Shown: piece by piece, positions 60,760-64,000 of the stretch
Position numbering within the stretch: position 1 is the stretch's first letter
How the letters are laid out: each line of letters opens with the position of its first letter
Assembly (NCBI RefSeq): GCF_900107145.1
Contig: NZ_FNOW01000008.1
Span: forward strand, 1-64,000
Direction: 5' to 3'
Source of the DNA: Allochromatium warmingii
Lineage (GTDB): Bacteria; Pseudomonadota; Gammaproteobacteria; Chromatiales; Chromatiaceae
DNA length: 64,000 nt
Notes under the pieces: model-generated
The model's database searches: none
Told to the model about the DNA's origin: nothing
The model's input: the letters and a program-made list of their open reading frames with translations, nothing else
Program-made: the position numbers and the translations under genes

Positions 60760-60781
60760 CGTTTTTGATCATCATTTTTTG

Positions 60782-60807
60782 GGTCACAAAGCTGGAGCTT
60801 CGCGACC
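60782..60807. repeat. REP-like palindrome, copy 2
   Basis: GGTCACAAAGCT-GG-AGCTTCGCGACC, two changes from the perfect copy at 44750-44775. Just after it, at about 60822-60837, ATCCTGTTAATCCTGT resembles one arm of the inverted repeats of the GxxExxY element. Confidence 0.65.
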
Positions 60808-60844
60808 AGAATCAATCCTGTTAATCCTGTCTCATCATCACCAC

Positions 60845-61228
60845 TCAGCGCCGCAGCAACACGGTTTCAATCACCAACAGCACCACCGAAATGACATTGG
60901 CGATCATTGCGCCACCGGAGAGCGACACAATGCTCGCCATCACCGATGGGGTCAGACCGCTGTCAGTGGCATGAACGGCAATCGTCCAGATCAGCGACGC
61001 GGCCAGCAGTTGCAGCATCGCCACCAGACTCGTTGCCAACAGCACCGCGCCCATCTGCGTGCGGTCGCCGAATTTCAGCACCGTAGCAATCAGATTCACG
61101 ACCACCACAAAAAACAGCTCCCAAACGTGATGATGGTCAGGATTGTCGATCTCGCCGACGAAAAACCCAAAGTTCAGCGTCAAGGCAAGGACGATAAAAA
61201 AGCCGAAAATAACCTTTTCTGGATTCAT
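60845..61228 (-). CDS. DUF6394-like membrane protein
   Basis: 127 residues, about four membrane helices: VIFGFFIVLALTLNFGFFVG, VWELFFVVVVNLIATVLKFG, TSLVAMLQLLAASLIWTI and MIANVISVVLLVIETVLLR. It begins MNPEKVIFGFFIVLAL, which I recall from a small uncharacterised family in sulfur-oxidising and other gammaproteobacteria (DUF6394). The loop EIDNPDHHHVWELF has three histidines that could bind metal. Function unknown. Convergent with cbiO. Confidence 0.7.
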   Translation of the reverse strand: MNPEKVIFGFFIVLALTLNFGFFVGEIDNPDHHHVWELFFVVVVNLIATVLKFGDRTQMGAVLLATSLVAMLQLLAASLIWTIAVHATDSGLTPSVMASIVSLSGGAMIANVISVVLLVIETVLLRR

Positions 61229-61424
61229 GGCAATGCGGATATGGTCGATAAGCTAAAAGATCAGGCGGGGATAAGCCGTGCGGCATTGTAAACTGCTGCA
61301 CGGCTTTGCGCCCCGCACGGGCCGGACAAACACCGCCTGGCCCGCGCCATTGGATTAACGATAGGCGCGTCATTGCGCTAACATGCCCGTTCATACGTCA
61401 ACGCCCAGCCGCGCCCTCGCATCC

Positions 61425-62996
61425 ATGAAGATCAATCTGCCGGTCACGCAACACGAACATGACTATCCCGAGTCTTGGATCATCGTTTCTACCACAGATA
61501 CCAAGGGCATTATTACCTATTGCAACAAGCCCTTTATCGAGATCAGTGGCTTCGATGAGTCCGAGCTGGTTGGCGTCAACCATAATGTCATCCGTCACCC
61601 GGACATGCCGCCGGCGGCGTTTAAAAATCTCTGGGATACGGTCAAAAAGGGCAAACCCTGGCGCGGGACAGTGAAAAATCGCTGCAAAAACGGCGATCAC
61701 TACTGGGTTGATGCCTATGTCACGCCGGTCTACGAAGGGGCCACACTGGTCGGCTATCAGTCGGTGCGCACGCGCCCAACTCGCGCTCAGATCGAAGCCG
61801 CTGAACGGCTCTACGAACGGGTGCGCGAACGCAATTTGGAAGAACTGCCGCGCCCGCTGATTCCCGAATTTAGCCATGCCGTGTGGTTAAGCGGCGCGTT
61901 TAGTATCGTCGGGCTAGGTGCCATGCTCGCCGGTTGGCTCGGCAATCTCTGGGTGGGCGTGGGCGCATTGGTGGTCGGCATCGTGCTGGCGCAGGTGAGT
62001 GCGCACGCGATTTTTAAGCAGATTGGCGAGGCGGTGCGCGTGGCCAAAAAGATCGCCGCTGGCGATCTATCCTCATCGATTCAAGTCAGCGGCAATAATG
62101 AAACTGCCGAAATTTTGCAATCGGTCAAGATGTTACAAGCGCGGCTGGCAACCGTCATGGGCCATATTCAAGAATCAGCCAGCGGGGTCGCCGCCGCCGC
62201 TGCGCAACTGTCCCATGCCTCCAACTCCACGCATGGCCTGATGGAGCAGCAACATCAGGAAACCGATATGGTCGCCACCGCGATGAACGAGATGTCGGCC
62301 ACCGTCTCCGAGGTCGCCAATAACACCACTGCCGCCGCCGATGCCGCCCATCAAGCCAGCCACAAGGCACGCGAAGGGCGACAAGTCGTGCATTACAGCG
62401 TTGATGGCATTCGCGAACTCGCCGATGGCGTCGGGCAAGCCGCCGAAACGATTCATCAGCTTGAAGTCGAATCCGACAATATCGGCAAAATCCTCGATGT
62501 CATTCGCAGTATTGCCGGACAAACGAATTTGCTGGCGCTCAATGCCGCAATTGAAGCTGCCCGCGCTGGTGAACAAGGGCGCGGCTTTGCCGTGGTGGCC
62601 GATGAAGTGCGAGCTTTAGCACAACGCACCCAGCAATCGACCCAAGAAATTCAAGATCTCATTGCCCGTTTACAGCAAGGTTCTCGCACTGCCGTGTCAA
62701 TGATGAAGCGTGGCCGCGATCAAGCCGAACAAAGCGTCATGCTGGCCAATGAAACCGATCAATCCCTAACTGAAATCACCCAATCGGTTGAGCGCATCAA
62801 TGACATGAGCGATCAAATCGCCACAGCAGCAGAAGAACAACGCGCCGTTGTCGAAGAAATGAACCGCAATGTTGAAAGTATCCGGCATTTATCACTCGAT
62901 ACGCTCCAGAGTACCGATGAAGTGGTGCGGGCGACTGGTCACCTAGAAGATCTGGCCGGTAAGCTAATGGGTGTGGTTAATCAATATAAAATATGA
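61425..62996 (+). CDS. PAS-domain methyl-accepting chemotaxis protein (Aer-like)
   Basis: 523 residues from the ATG at 61425. N-terminal PAS domain (about 15-120; [37 protein letters not shown]), typical of Aer redox sensors that bind FAD. One hydrophobic region (about 155-195) anchors it without a periplasmic domain; then HAMP (about 200-250) and a signalling domain with the conserved tip [20 protein letters not shown]. Probably steers taxis by redox state, oxygen or light-driven electron flow. No che gene is adjacent. Confidence 0.93.
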   Translation: MKINLPVTQHEHDYPESWIIVSTTDTKGIITYCNKPFIEISGFDESELVGVNHNVIRHPDMPPAAFKNLWDTVKKGKPWRGTVKNRCKNGDHYWVDAYVTPVYEGATLVGYQSVRTRPTRAQIEAAERLYERVRERNLEELPRPLIPEFSHAVWLSGAFSIVGLGAMLAGWLGNLWVGVGALVVGIVLAQVSAHAIFKQIGEAVRVAKKIAAGDLSSSIQVSGNNETAEILQSVKMLQARLATVMGHIQESASGVAAAAAQLSHASNSTHGLMEQQHQETDMVATAMNEMSATVSEVANNTTAAADAAHQASHKAREGRQVVHYSVDGIRELADGVGQAAETIHQLEVESDNIGKILDVIRSIAGQTNLLALNAAIEAARAGEQGRGFAVVADEVRALAQRTQQSTQEIQDLIARLQQGSRTAVSMMKRGRDQAEQSVMLANETDQSLTEITQSVERINDMSDQIATAAEEQRAVVEEMNRNVESIRHLSLDTLQSTDEVVRATGHLEDLAGKLMGVVNQYKI

Positions 62997-63035
62997 GCGA
63001 TGATCTGCGCCGACTTGCTGTTCTTAGGTTGTCGC

Positions 63036-64000
63036 TTACCGCGTGCGCCGCGCCACCTGCCAGCGCCAGAGTTCTAATCCAACCAGCGCCATAAAGAGCG
63101 CCATGCCCAGTGTTCCCGCTGCCAGTGCGTGCCATCCCAGCACCGTAACCAGCCAGCGGCTGCCGAGATAGAGCGCGACTCCAAACAGGATATAGCCCAG
63201 CACGCGCCCGACATCATAGGGCACCGGATAGTAACGCCGCCCCAAGCCATACGACAGCCCCACCATCGCCGCATAGCACACCAGATGCGCCCAGGCCGCA
63301 CCCTGATAGCCGTACAGCGGCACCCACCACCAGAGTAGCCCCAGCGTGATCGCCGCGCCAATCAGCGATACCCCCGCGCCTAATAGCGTGCGGTCGGTGA
63401 GTTTGTACCAAATCGACAAATTAACATACACGCCAAGCAATAAATTGGCGAGCAATAACACCGGTACCACGCCCAGCCCGACGCGATAGTCAGCGCCGAC
63501 AAAATATTGAAAAACATCCAGATACAATGTTACCAGCAAGAATAAAAATACACAGGCGATCACAAAGCCATTGAGCACAATTGCATAGGTACGTCCGGCG
63601 TCATGTTGTTTGGCATAATTAAAAAAGAATGGCTCACCGGCATAGCGAAATGCTTGAATAAATAATGACATCAAAATCGAGAGTTTATAGCAGGCGCTGT
63701 AAATTCCAAGTTGTGCCAGATTAGTCGCGTCATCATAGGGCAGTAAATATTTGAGCGCGGCACGGTCGAGCATTTCATTGACAATGCCGGCCAGCCCGAT
63801 AATAACCATTGGCAATGAATAACGCATCAGTTTTTGAAACAGCGCAACATTAAATGCACCGAATCCACTGATAAACTGCGGTGTGAGCAGCAGCAGTTTT
63901 AAGGCACTCGCGGCGAGATTAGCGAGAAAGACATAGCCGATGCCAATTGCTGGATTCCATAATTGACCGAGTACAGACTGCGGATCCGCTGTATATGCCT
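63036..64000 (-). CDS. Polysaccharide flippase (Wzx/MATE-like), cut by window edge
   Basis: The frame remains open from the stop at 63036 to the window edge (at least 321 residues); the in-frame ATG at 63825-63827 is internal. Continuous membrane helices such as IGYVFLANLAASALKLLLL, PMVIIGLAGIVNEMLDRAAL and FVIACVFLFLLVTLYLDVFQ, with YLLPYDDATNLAQLGIYSAC resembling oligosaccharide flippases. It would move lipid-linked sugars across the inner membrane for capsule or O-antigen. The N-terminus lies outside the window. Confidence 0.85.
   Translation of the reverse strand, partial: AYTADPQSVLGQLWNPAIGIGYVFLANLAASALKLLLLTPQFISGFGAFNVALFQKLMRYSLPMVIIGLAGIVNEMLDRAALKYLLPYDDATNLAQLGIYSACYKLSILMSLFIQAFRYAGEPFFFNYAKQHDAGRTYAIVLNGFVIACVFLFLLVTLYLDVFQYFVGADYRVGLGVVPVLLLANLLLGVYVNLSIWYKLTDRTLLGAGVSLIGAAITLGLLWWWVPLYGYQGAAWAHLVCYAAMVGLSYGLGRRYYPVPYDVGRVLGYILFGVALYLGSRWLVTVLGWHALAAGTLGMALFMALVGLELWRWQVARRTR

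Noticed and set aside
63036-63827. Flippase gene starting at 63827
   Set aside because: The same frame continues without a stop to the window edge with more membrane helices, so the ATG is internal and the gene is cut by the edge.

Overview
The window looks like part of the chromosome of a purple sulfur gammaproteobacterium (Chromatiaceae-like). The best evidence is a light-harvesting beta/alpha pair at 39.9-40.3 kb, whose promoter carries two tandem PpsR/CrtJ-type boxes. A DsrC/TusE-family protein and a typical gammaproteobacterial gene order (tpiA-secG-tRNA-Leu-nuo) agree with this. Naming a genus from sequence alone would be a guess.

Layout. 0-5.1 kb (minus strand): an AT-rich accessory block with a cut-off IS630-type transposase, an orphan HicB, a B12-binding radical SAM gene, unknown ORFs, a DUF4258/YgiT toxin-antitoxin pair and a displaced copy of the nuoM 3' end. 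5.1-21.5 kb (minus): the respiratory complex I operon nuoA-M, interrupted between nuoK and nuoL by a GxxExxY gene with terminal inverted repeats, and between nuoF and nuoG by about 2.7 kb of small genes (DUF2442, a lipoprotein, HicAB, a RelE-like pair) plus a displaced nuoF 3' end. nuoN is not in the window. 21.6-27.2 kb: tRNA-Leu(GAG), secG, tpiA, metH. 27.4-39.7 kb (mostly plus): L,D-transpeptidase, class V aminotransferase, glgX, a type II restriction-modification pair, gnd, maf, mltD, cpdA with a CRP-like site, wrbA, pgsA. 39.8-43.0 kb (minus): antenna genes, then queE, a triple-PTPS protein and queC for 7-deazaguanine synthesis. 43.1-49.2 kb: cytochrome b561, adk, a PfkB kinase, unknown genes, a DsrC-like protein, pbpG. 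49.2-56.0 kb (minus): rluB, scpB, a membrane Mrr-like protein, scpA, trpS, an M50 protease, a YciO/TsaC protein, a PHP phosphoesterase. 56.1-60.8 kb (plus): two unknown genes and a nickel/cobalt ECF transporter. 60.8-64 kb: DUF6394, an Aer-like receptor, a cut-off flippase.

Main observation. The accessory genes in and after the nuo operon are arranged like integron cassettes without a visible integrase. They all lie on the minus strand, several have stop codons abutting or lying inside palindromic attC-like sites, and these sites end in GTTAGGC-type heptamers. At two places (nuoF and nuoM) the intact gene is followed by a small cassette and then a second, diverged copy of that gene's own 3' end. 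At nuoF both ends of the inserted unit are GTTAGGC. This suggests site-specific insertion that replaces the tail of an essential gene, so the operon keeps working while it collects toxin-antitoxin and unknown genes.
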